From Pontibacter mangrovi (lineage in GTDB: Bacteria; Bacteroidota; Bacteroidia; Cytophagales; Hymenobacteraceae), in the NCBI RefSeq assembly GCF_006385705.1, contig NZ_VFRQ01000001.1, positions 372,001-436,000 on the forward strand: a stretch of 64,000 nt of DNA, in the 5' to 3' direction. Made by a program: the position numbers and the translations under genes. The notes beneath the pieces were generated by a model. The model made no database searches. It was not told where the DNA came from and saw only the letters and a list, made by a program, of their open reading frames with translations. This document shows, piece by piece, positions 27,993 through 34,633 of this stretch. Within the stretch, counting starts at the first letter, position 1. Each line of letters starts with the position of its first letter.

Positions 27993-28934
27993 ATGTCAGC
28001 AAACACTCCTGAGAACCGCAGTAACCGCAAATTATTGATTGGAGGCCTGTTAGTGGTGCTCATCAGCATAAACGGAATTCTGATTTACATGAACTATCAG
28101 AAAAAGGAGAAAACCGAAGAGCAGGCTGAGATCATCAATGTTAAGAACAAGGAACTGGAGAACCAGATTAAAGTATACGAGGCTCTGAAAGCTGATTTTG
28201 AGCGCCAAAGCCAGGAGCTGTCTGCCATGGGCCTGGAGAATGACTCGCTGGAGGCGCAGATTGCCACCATCGCGGCAGACCTGGACGAGCTGCGCGGCTT
28301 TCGGAAGCGTAGCTACAGCCTGGCAGACCAGCGCCGTTTCCGCGACAGGGCTTCCGCGTTTGAAAAGCAGCTGAAGGACAAGGACGACGAAATTGCGCGC
28401 CTGAAGCAGGACAACGAGGTGCTGTTTACAGAGAACACAGACCTGAAGACCACCCAAACCCGCATGGCAGACAGCCTGACCACCATGCGCTCCACGAACG
28501 AACAGCTGAACGAGCAGGTACGGATTGCCTCAAAACTGGAGGCACAGAGCATTAATGTAAACATTATTAACCAGCGCGGCAAAGAGAAAGACGATAACGA
28601 CAATGAATACAAAGCCAAGCGGGTTGATAAGCTTCGCATCGACTTTAAGCTTGCCAAGAATGATGTAGCTCCAAAAGAGCCTAAGACTGTTTATCTGCGA
28701 CTGATAGAGCCAGATGGTGCTGCCCTGTATAACTTTTCAACCGGCTCGGGCACTTTCCAGGTAGATGGTGAGGACATGTACTATACTGCCAAGCGTGATT
28801 TTGTTTTCGACAACACCCAGCAGGCGCTGAGCTTTACCTATGATAAAAACGCCGCCTATAAAAAAGGCCAGCACACTGTAGAGCTTTACACTGACGGCTT
28901 CCTGATCGGCAAAACAACTTTCGTGCTGAAATAG
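27993..28934 (+). CDS. Membrane-anchored coiled-coil protein of unknown function
   Basis: The 313-residue protein has a short basic N terminus, one transmembrane helix (LLIGGLLVVLISINGILIY, about 15-33) and a long coiled coil (about 38-180) rich in Glu, Lys, Leu and Gln. The C-terminal 110 residues (VDKLRIDFKLAKND, TVYLRLIEPDGAALY, QHTVELYTDGFLIGKTTFVLK) look like an immunoglobulin-like beta domain. The layout suggests a single-pass inner-membrane protein whose coil and sandwich lie in the periplasm. I know it only as a conserved Cytophagales hypothetical. A TATATTTG box at 27910-27917 may be its -7 element. A strong terminator follows. Confidence 0.7.
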   Translation: MSANTPENRSNRKLLIGGLLVVLISINGILIYMNYQKKEKTEEQAEIINVKNKELENQIKVYEALKADFERQSQELSAMGLENDSLEAQIATIAADLDELRGFRKRSYSLADQRRFRDRASAFEKQLKDKDDEIARLKQDNEVLFTENTDLKTTQTRMADSLTTMRSTNEQLNEQVRIASKLEAQSINVNIINQRGKEKDDNDNEYKAKRVDKLRIDFKLAKNDVAPKEPKTVYLRLIEPDGAALYNFSTGSGTFQVDGEDMYYTAKRDFVFDNTQQALSFTYDKNAAYKKGQHTVELYTDGFLIGKTTFVLK

Positions 28935-28965
28935 CCAATGAAAATTTAGCCAAGCCAAAGTATGC

Positions 28966-28998
28966 AGCCCCTGCCCCAACAAGGCAGGGGCTTTTTTT
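28966..28998 (+). terminator. Terminator after the coiled-coil gene
   Basis: GCCCCTGCC (28967-28975) pairs with GGCAGGGGC (28983-28991), followed by seven T. Confidence 0.88.
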
Positions 28999-29235
28999 AT
29001 GTGTAGACTTTGCTCCTGTACTACTTGCGGCATAAATTCTACATGAAAACTGCTTATTTGTTGGTTTATGCATCCAGTCGTTATACTTCTGCAGACTGAT
29101 TCCACGCTTGTAAGGATTATGGGCGGGTTTAAGCTCCAGCCATTCAGAAGATTTGTTGATGGCGCACTTTCAGAAGGTAAAGGTTCAAGGGTTATAACGT
29201 AGAGGAAAGTATGAATTACGGTTGGTAGCAGGGAC
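28999..29235. other. Intergenic stretch between two terminators
   Basis: About 240 bases between the ends of two convergent genes. A short plus-strand frame (MKTAYLLVY) is too short and lacks support. I see no gene, RNA or repeat here. Confidence 0.4.
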
Positions 29236-29269
29236 AATAAAAAAAGCCCTAACCTGGGGCAGGGGCTTT
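29236..29269 (-). terminator. Terminator after cphA
   Basis: Read on the minus strand, AAAGCCCCT (complement of 29261-29269) pairs with AGGGCTTT (complement of 29243-29250), followed by a T-run. Confidence 0.7.
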
Positions 29270-29329
29270 AGTCCATCGTTCACATGTATTTATTTCTTCT
29301 TTTGATTATCTAACGGCGCAAACACCACT

Positions 29330-31957
29330 TTATTCTGCAAAAAGCTTACGATCCTGAATTACCTTGAAACTCTCTACCATTTTCACTGATTCGTGCACAT
29401 CTTCTGTAAAAATAGCTACAATGGAACCGGGCTCGGCGTTCTCCAGGGCAAAGGCAATAGCTCGCATTTCTTCTGGTATCTGCCGCACAACCTTATGCGG
29501 GGCAGTGTCCTTCACGCCCTGCAGCACCGGGCCTAAAATTTCCTGCGCAGTTTTGCCACGCAAGTCTGAGTCGAGCCTTACAATCACTTCGTCAAAGATC
29601 TCACCCGAAACACGCCCTATTTCATAAAAGTCTTCCTCCCGGCGGTCGCCTACAGCAGCCACTATGCCTATTTTCTTGCTCACCTCCAGCGCATTCATAT
29701 AGTCGCCGATGGCTTTCAGACCGCCCACGTTGTGCGCATAGTCCACCAGCACCTCAAACTCCGGAAACTTAAACAGGTTCATGCGGCCAGGCGTTTTACT
29801 CGGCGATGGGATGAACGTGCGCAGCGAGGTCTTAATCTCCTCCACCTCGAAATGCGAGATGTAGCCGGCCAGCGTAGCGGCCAGAATGTTCTCAATGTTA
29901 AACCGGGCTTTGCCCCCAAACGTCAGCGGCACATCCGCCACGCGGTCGATGCGAATTTTGTAGCTGTTTTTAAAGATGGAGATATAACCGTTCTCGTATA
30001 CCGCTGCCAGCCCTCCTTTGGCAATGTGCTTTAGAATACGCGGGTTTTCCTCATCCATACTAAAGAAGGCCACCTTGCATTCCACTTCCTCGGCCATGGC
30101 ATATACCAGGTCGTCATCGGCATTAAGGATGGCATAGCCGTCTTTGCTCACGCTGCGGGGCACAACCGACTTCAGGCGGGCCAGTTCTTCTAATGTATGG
30201 ATGCCTCCAAGGCCCAGGTGGTCTGAGCTGACGTTGGTCACAATACCGATGTCGCATTGCTCAAAGCCAAGTCCGGAGCGCAGCATGCCGCCTCGGGCGC
30301 ACTCCAGTACCGCAAAATTAACGGTCGGGTCTTTCAGCACGAACTGTGCGCTGTAGGAGCCGGTCGTATCCCCCTTCTCCAGTAACTTGTCTTGTATGTA
30401 GATGCCTTCGGTGGTAGTATAGCCCACCTGGTAGCCTTTGTGCTTTACCATGTGTGCAACCAGGCGTGTGGTAGTGGTTTTACCGTTGGTACCTGTAATG
30501 GCTATAATGGGAATGCGAGCGGGCTTAGTGCGCGGAAAAAGCATGTCTACCACTGGCTCAGCCACGTTGCGCGGCAAGCCATAGGTTGGCGAAATGTGCA
30601 TCCGGAAGCCTGGGGCGGCATTTACCTCCAGCACGGCACCGCGCGTCTCGTTCAATGGGATAGCAATGTCGGTGGTCATCACGTCAATGCCACAAATGTC
30701 CAGCCCAATAAGCCCTGCAATGCGCTCCGCCATCAATATATTATAAGGGTCAACCAGGTCGGTCACGTCCGTGGCAGTGCCACCTGTGCTGATGTTGGCG
30801 GTGCTTTTCAGGTATAGCTCCTCTCCTGCCGGCAATATGCTTTTGGTGGTCAGGTTCAACTGCTTCAGGATGTTCAGGGTATGCTTGTCCAGCTTTATTT
30901 TCGTGAGTGCCTTTTCATGGCCAATTCCCCGTCTAGGGTCCTTGTTTTCTTTCTCTACCAGCTGCTTTATCGTAGAAATGCCATCGCCGGTCACCATGGC
31001 AGGCGTACGCTTGGCAGCGGCCACAAATTTGCCGTTTATCACCAGCAGCCTGAAATCAAATCCTTGAATATACTGCTCCATGATAACCCCCTGCGAGAAC
31101 TTCCTGGCTTCGGTAAAGCCTTTCTGGGCATCTTTCAGGTTGGTGATGTTGATGGTGGCCCCTTTCCCGTGGTTACCGTCCAAAGGCTTGGTCACCACCG
31201 GAAAGCCCAGCCAATCAATTGCCTCTTTCAGCTCCGCCATACTATAAATCGTGCGCCCTTTGGGTACCGGCACGCCCGCTTCGTCCAGTATGTCTTTCGT
31301 GGCATTTTTGTCGCCGGCAATCTCCACGGCAAAACAGGCAGTACCTGAGGTCATGGTAGCCTGGATGCGCTTTTGGTTAACGCCGTAGCCCAGCTGTATG
31401 AGCGAGTGGCGGTTCAGGCGGATGTATGGAATGCCGCGGCTCACAGCCTCCGACACGATAGAATAGGTGCTGGGACCAAAATACTCATCCTCCCGGATAT
31501 CGTGCAGGCGTGCAATGTCGTCAGCAAGCTTATACTTTTCTCCGCTCACCAACGCATTTGTTATGCGTACAGCGGCATAGGCGGCATACTCTCCGGCCCT
31601 CTCCTCCTGGTAAGAGAAAACGACTACCATGCCTCCTTCCTCATGGGCAGGGTAGCAGCGGCCATAGCCACTCTCCATACCTGCCAGCGTTTGCAGTTCC
31701 AGGGCTACATGCTGCACCACATGGCCTAACGAGGTGCCTTCCTCTACAGATTTAAAGAAGCCTCCTTCCACACCCTCTGCGGCGCGGTGGCGCTGCATGC
31801 TAGGGAATATGGTTTTGAGGCGGGACAAGAGGTGCGGGATTTCATTTGTAGGAACCTGGCTAAACTCATCAAGTGCCAGTTGTAGGACGATAAGCTTCGG
31901 GTGTTTAACTGACCAGTAGTTTGGTCCGCGCATAATGCGCAAATCAGTGATTTTCAT
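29330..31957 (-). CDS. cphA: Cyanophycin synthetase
   Basis: Polymerises aspartate with arginine side chains into the storage polymer cyanophycin. The 875-residue length and layout match CphA1: an N-terminal domain (1-160, with HVVQHVALELQ and EEGGMVVVFSYQEE), an ATP-grasp domain (about 215-470, with KPLDGNHGKGATI and VLEVNAAPGFRMH) that adds Asp, and a Mur-ligase-like domain (about 480-875) that adds Arg. The last has an intact P-loop GTNGKTTTT at 489-497, so this is not the CphA2 type that lacks the Arg-adding site. DYAHNVGGLKAIGDYM marks the C terminus. No cyanophycinase or isoaspartyl dipeptidase gene is beside it. Confidence 0.93.
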   Translation of the reverse strand: MKITDLRIMRGPNYWSVKHPKLIVLQLALDEFSQVPTNEIPHLLSRLKTIFPSMQRHRAAEGVEGGFFKSVEEGTSLGHVVQHVALELQTLAGMESGYGRCYPAHEEGGMVVVFSYQEERAGEYAAYAAVRITNALVSGEKYKLADDIARLHDIREDEYFGPSTYSIVSEAVSRGIPYIRLNRHSLIQLGYGVNQKRIQATMTSGTACFAVEIAGDKNATKDILDEAGVPVPKGRTIYSMAELKEAIDWLGFPVVTKPLDGNHGKGATINITNLKDAQKGFTEARKFSQGVIMEQYIQGFDFRLLVINGKFVAAAKRTPAMVTGDGISTIKQLVEKENKDPRRGIGHEKALTKIKLDKHTLNILKQLNLTTKSILPAGEELYLKSTANISTGGTATDVTDLVDPYNILMAERIAGLIGLDICGIDVMTTDIAIPLNETRGAVLEVNAAPGFRMHISPTYGLPRNVAEPVVDMLFPRTKPARIPIIAITGTNGKTTTTRLVAHMVKHKGYQVGYTTTEGIYIQDKLLEKGDTTGSYSAQFVLKDPTVNFAVLECARGGMLRSGLGFEQCDIGIVTNVSSDHLGLGGIHTLEELARLKSVVPRSVSKDGYAILNADDDLVYAMAEEVECKVAFFSMDEENPRILKHIAKGGLAAVYENGYISIFKNSYKIRIDRVADVPLTFGGKARFNIENILAATLAGYISHFEVEEIKTSLRTFIPSPSKTPGRMNLFKFPEFEVLVDYAHNVGGLKAIGDYMNALEVSKKIGIVAAVGDRREEDFYEIGRVSGEIFDEVIVRLDSDLRGKTAQEILGPVLQGVKDTAPHKVVRQIPEEMRAIAFALENAEPGSIVAIFTEDVHESVKMVESFKVIQDRKLFAE

Positions 31958-32234
31958 TCGTTTCTTGCTGTATAAGCCGTGCTTTTACACTTTAGGGCGC
32001 ATTTACCCATTCTTTCTTTCTGTACAGTGGCTAACGCGTCAGCCGGACGTTTGACAGTATGCCTGTTGCCATAGCAGTTTAGGTGATGCTCCTCCTAAAG
32101 CCGCTGAATAGCCTGGCTATACTTTACAACCGTACTTTTGGTTAAGGCACTTTACGGATTTAGATGCTAAAAGATTAGGGCCTGATGCGGAAAATTAAAG
32201 AGGCGAAGACGAAGGAAAGCACTTGGGGTGGTGC
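31958..32234. other. Intergenic region upstream of cphA
   Basis: About 280 bases with no convincing gene; it should contain the cphA promoter, but no full TTG-N19-TAnnTTTG pair is visible on the minus strand. Confidence 0.4.
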
Positions 32235-32270
32235 AAAAAAAAAATCCCCGCTAGCTGTTTTAGCGGGGAT
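32235..32270 (-). terminator. Terminator of the tRNA-Cys transcript
   Basis: On the minus strand AATCCCCGCTA and TAGCGGGGATT form a perfect stem (plus coordinates 32242-32253 and 32261-32270), followed by a run of ten T. Confidence 0.9.
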
Positions 32271-32273
32271 TAG

Positions 32274-32344
32274 AGGTAACGAGCGGATTCGAACCGCTGT
32301 AGCAGCTTTTGCAGAGCTGAGCCTAGCCACTCGGCCACGTTACC
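32274..32344 (-). tRNA. tRNA-Cys (anticodon GCA)
   Basis: The 71-base minus-strand sequence folds as a complete cloverleaf. The acceptor GGTAACG pairs with CGTTACC; the D arm is GCC/GGC; the anticodon stem CAGCT/AGCTG carries the loop CTGCAAA with anticodon GCA (plus 32310-32312); the T arm is AGCGG/CCGCT with loop TTCGAAT. The discriminator base is U73, the identity base of tRNA-Cys. CCA is not encoded. It has its own promoter and terminator, so it is a single-gene unit. Confidence 0.95.
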
Positions 32345-32359
32345 GTGTGATTGGGAGTG

Positions 32360-32389
32360 CAAATATACACAGGGATGTATACTTGTCAA
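32360..32389 (-). promoter_or_regulatory. Promoter of tRNA-Cys
   Basis: On the minus strand TTTGAC (TTG is the complement of 32387-32389) is followed after exactly 19 bases by TATATTTG (complement of 32360-32367), a full match to the Bacteroidota consensus, 15 bases before the tRNA. Confidence 0.75.
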
Positions 32390-32400
32390 AGTTTAGGAGG

Positions 32401-32520
32401 TTATTTTTTGTAAGCCCATAGCACGTCCACTCCAATAAACTGATGGTCATATTGTTGTAGAAGCAAAATAATTTTGCTGGTCATAGGTTTCGAGTTGATC
32501 CACCTTCAGGTAACTCGTGC
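32401..32520 (-). other. Possible gene fragment, frame-shifted
   Basis: The minus strand holds two short overlapping frames with protein-like content: one ends FIGVDVLWAYKK and stop (32401-32484 from an ATG), the other reads LKVDQLETYDQQNYFASTTI and stop. They may be pieces of one decayed gene joined by a frameshift, but both are short and I recognise no family. Confidence 0.25.
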
Positions 32521-32541
32521 AGCTATAGGAAATGGTAGCTG
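32510..32541. repeat. Hairpin element, copy 1 (GTAACTCGTGCAGCT)
   Basis: GTAACTCGTGCAGCT (32510-32524) recurs as GTTACTCGTGTAGCT at 33466-33480. Here CAGCTA (32520-32525) pairs with TAGCTG (32536-32541). In the direction of the local genes it lies just 3' of the broken gene at 32574-32837, as an integron attC site would. Confidence 0.4.
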
Positions 32542-32573
32542 AGTCTAAAGGTTGTACTCAGTTGAAAGACTAT

Positions 32574-32837
32574 TTATGATATCTCTTGCAGGTCTGTCTT
32601 TATTATCCATAGAGCATTCGATTCTTCATTATGGCATTCAAGACCACGAGCTTTTACATCACAGTCAAATTGAAATTAAACTCTGTTTTTGTCTGGAAAC
32701 CCCATGTCTTCTGCAAAACTTGTTACTGTACCTTCTTCTTGGATTAACTTCCAGTAATTCGCATGCTTCTCACAATCTTTGGCAGGAGTTGTTGTTCCAT
32801 TGAAAGTTGCAAGTATGAATTTTTGTCCCTTTTTCAT
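32574..32837 (-). pseudogene. Small gene broken by an in-frame TAA
   Basis: From ATG at 32837 (MKKGQKFILATF) the frame gives a soluble protein with HANYWKLIQEEGTVTSF and GFPDKNRV, then TAA at 32676-32678. The same frame continues for 33 more protein-like residues (FQFDCDVKARGLECHNE, then LWIIKTDLQEIS) to a second TAA at 32574-32576. A single change, for example Leu TTA to TAA, explains the break. I do not recognise the family. An upstream in-frame ATG at 32876 lies inside a terminator hairpin and is unlikely. The gene is AT-rich like its neighbours. A sequencing error or a functional shortened protein of 53 residues cannot be excluded. Confidence 0.6.
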
Positions 32838-32857
32838 TCTAGGAAATGACGTATCGG

Positions 32858-32907
32858 ATAGTAAAAAAGTCGGCAAGGCCGTCGGCCGAAGCTGACTTTT
32901 TTACTAT
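32858..32907 (-). terminator. Terminator after the 32921 gene
   Basis: ATAGTAAAAAAGTCGGC (32858-32874) pairs with GCTGACTTTTTTACTAT (32891-32907) with one G-T pair; A and T runs lie in both stem arms, so it may act in both directions. Confidence 0.75.
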
Positions 32908-32920
32908 GTTGTGTGGAGTT

Positions 32921-33445
32921 TTATTCTATTATTTTCTTAAGTTTGATTCTGTCATTAGCTTTCCTAAACCCTATCAGGTAATTGTCTTTTATTCTATACA
33001 GAGTAGAATCTGTGGAAAGGGTAAACCCCTCGTTCTCCTTTTCACATTTTCCATCTAAGAATCCAGTCGAAGAGCCTGGGTCTGTGCTGTATGACATACT
33101 GAACTCATTTTCTTTTTTCCACCTGATGATCTGAAATGTCGTGTCAGCCTTCACAAACTCCCAACTCTCTAATCGATTCCTTTGGTGTCTTTTTATCCCT
33201 TCACCAAAGAGGTAGAACATTATTATTGATGAAGCTATTGAATTTATAAGAAATAGATTAACGTATTCCCTTCTTTTGATTAGGAAAAGAATAGCAGCTA
33301 TTATTAAGTTTAGGGTAAAGACGAATGGAACGAATAGTAGCACTCCAATCGACACACTTGGGTCAGGGTCCATTTTTTTCACCCAGAACCAAATTAGAAC
33401 TACATCGATTATCAGTAGTCCTAATACTTTATAGAATATTTTCAT
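32921..33445 (-). CDS. Small membrane protein of unknown function
   Basis: The 174-residue protein has two or three transmembrane helices in its first half (VLGLLIIDVVLIWFWV, then IGVLLFVPFVFTLNLIIAAILF, split here as VLLFVPFVFTLNLIIA, and LFLINSIASSIIMFYLF). A soluble C-terminal half with strands (TTFQIIRWKKENEF, GFTLSTDSTLYRIKDNYLIGF) follows. I recognise no family and see no enzyme motif. Base composition is clearly more AT-rich than the flanking core genes, which suggests acquired DNA. It is preceded by a hairpin repeat (33466-33511) and followed by a strong terminator. Confidence 0.6.
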   Translation of the reverse strand: MKIFYKVLGLLIIDVVLIWFWVKKMDPDPSVSIGVLLFVPFVFTLNLIIAAILFLIKRREYVNLFLINSIASSIIMFYLFGEGIKRHQRNRLESWEFVKADTTFQIIRWKKENEFSMSYSTDPGSSTGFLDGKCEKENEGFTLSTDSTLYRIKDNYLIGFRKANDRIKLKKIIE

Positions 33446-33465
33446 TCTTATAAATTACCCACAAT

Positions 33466-33511
33466 GTTACTCGTGTAGCTGAAGCCCGAAACATAGTGAG
33501 GGTTATAGCTG
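33466..33511. repeat. Hairpin element, copy 2 (GTTACTCGTGTAGCT)
   Basis: GTTACTCGTGTAGCT (33466-33480) matches copy 1 at 32510-32524 in 13 of 15 bases. An imperfect stem runs from TAGCTGAAGCCC (33476-33487) to GGGTTATAGCTG (33500-33511) around a 12-base loop. It lies 3' of the lipoprotein gene at 33535-34197 in the gene direction. Confidence 0.4.
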
Positions 33512-33534
33512 CATCTTGTTATGTGTTTTGCTTT

Positions 33535-34197
33535 TTATTTGACACTTACTGTTGATAATATTCTAGCAACTAACTCCTGTTGACTTTCAGATAAACTATC
33601 TGCCACCATAGTTAATGCTGTATCGCTGTTTATGGGTTTAATGTATATTCCAGTTATGCCCATCTTAGGGTTCTTTGCCTTTACTATTTTCCTGTATTGA
33701 TTGTCAATCGTGTCAACAGAAATGTCATGTTCCTTTATCTCTTCGGGAAGATAAATGGGAAAATCAAAAATATACTCCCCATGTCTACCTGTTGCTACAT
33801 ACTCACTTCCTTTCCATCTCAGGCTATCTTGAACATGAGCTTTTCTCATAGATAGAACATCACCCTTTGGCAGCATATCAACATTATATGTCTTTCCACT
33901 TTCCATGAATTGGTAAGAAGCATACTTTACCCATGTACTATCTTCAAGATACTGTTCTGGTGTAGGAGCCAATTCATTGGAATACACACCGTAGTCAAAG
34001 AAAAAGCTTATACTATCTCCCTCAATTCTGCCTACATATGAATCAATTCCAGTTTCTTCAATGAGCTTGAAATCAGCTGGAAGCTTGAATGAATACTTAC
34101 CTATCGATATTATTTCCAAATTCTCTGTTTCTTTGTGCTTTACTGGGTTACAGCTAATTATTGGCAGTAAGAATAAAAGAATCAGTAATCGCTTCAT
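33535..34197 (-). CDS. Putative lipoprotein of unknown function
   Basis: The 220-residue protein has a lipoprotein signal (MKRLLILLFLLPIISC, Cys16). The mature part reads as an alpha/beta domain: ISIGKYSFKLPADFKLIEE, then DSISFFFDYGVYSNEL, EYIFDFPIYLPEEIK and a last helix ESQQELVARILSTVSVK. The opening strand pair (YSFKLPADFKL) resembles periplasmic proteins that load an amphipathic surface, but no family is certain. It is AT-rich and in the same direction as the 32921 gene, separated by a hairpin repeat. The two may be cassettes of an acquired block rather than an operon. Confidence 0.65.
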   Translation of the reverse strand: MKRLLILLFLLPIISCNPVKHKETENLEIISIGKYSFKLPADFKLIEETGIDSYVGRIEGDSISFFFDYGVYSNELAPTPEQYLEDSTWVKYASYQFMESGKTYNVDMLPKGDVLSMRKAHVQDSLRWKGSEYVATGRHGEYIFDFPIYLPEEIKEHDISVDTIDNQYRKIVKAKNPKMGITGIYIKPINSDTALTMVADSLSESQQELVARILSTVSVK

Positions 34198-34338
34198 TGG
34201 TTGTTTCTATAAATGAGCATGACACATAACTACTGGATATGCGTGAACTTACACTTATCTGCACTATGTACGTAACTCCTGTTGCGTAATTTTTGGCTTG
34301 TCTGCTGCCTAAATTTAGTATTGGTGAGGTAGGTGCGT
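34198..34338. other. AT-rich intergenic stretch
   Basis: Between the lipoprotein gene and a broken gene on the plus strand. I see no gene in it. Confidence 0.4.
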
Positions 34339-34566
34339 ATGAGCATATATGTTTTAGCTAATGTAGCAAAAAGCAAGAGATAATCTAGCGGGCTGACGAT
34401 TTTATCCAGGGCATGGGTGGTGTGTGGGTATGTCGATGCTGGTTCAGTACCTGGAAGTAGCACAGGTTTGTTATTTCCTCCAAACGCTAATGAACACATC
34501 TACCTGGTGCTCGGGGAGGAGAAAGTTCTTCTTTTGAACTGGCAGCCTTACATGGATAAATTGTAA
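34339..34566 (+). pseudogene. Small gene broken by an in-frame TAA at codon 15
   Basis: ATG at 34339 opens MSIYVLANVAKSKR, then TAA at 34381-34383. The frame continues as convincing protein, with WVVCGYVDAGSVPGSSTG, LFPPNANEHIYLVLGEEK and NWQPYMDKL, to a TAA at 34564-34566. The protein-like content after the stop indicates a decayed gene, possibly with a frameshift near the break as well. No family is recognised. It stands on the plus strand, opposite to its AT-rich neighbours, and ends directly at the two-way terminator shared with rpsA. Confidence 0.45.
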
Positions 34567-34577
34567 AAGTATAAAAA

Positions 34578-34610
34578 CAAAAAAGCCCCGGATTGCTCCG
34601 GGGCCTTCTT
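34578..34610 (-). terminator. Terminator after rpsA (works both ways)
   Basis: GCCCCGGA (34585-34592) pairs with TCCGGGGC (34597-34604) around a four-base loop; T-runs follow on the minus strand, and CTTCTTTTG on the plus strand. Confidence 0.85.
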
Positions 34611-34633
34611 TTGTATAACAAGCTTAAGATTAA

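Noticed and set aside
28999..29235. Short plus-strand frame beginning MKTAYLLVY
   Set aside because: Only about 20 codons, between two terminators, no support.
32274..32344. tRNA-Cys as the attachment site of the AT-rich stretch
   Set aside because: The stretch lies on the 5' side of the tRNA, no copy of the tRNA 3' end is seen at the far end, and no integrase is present.
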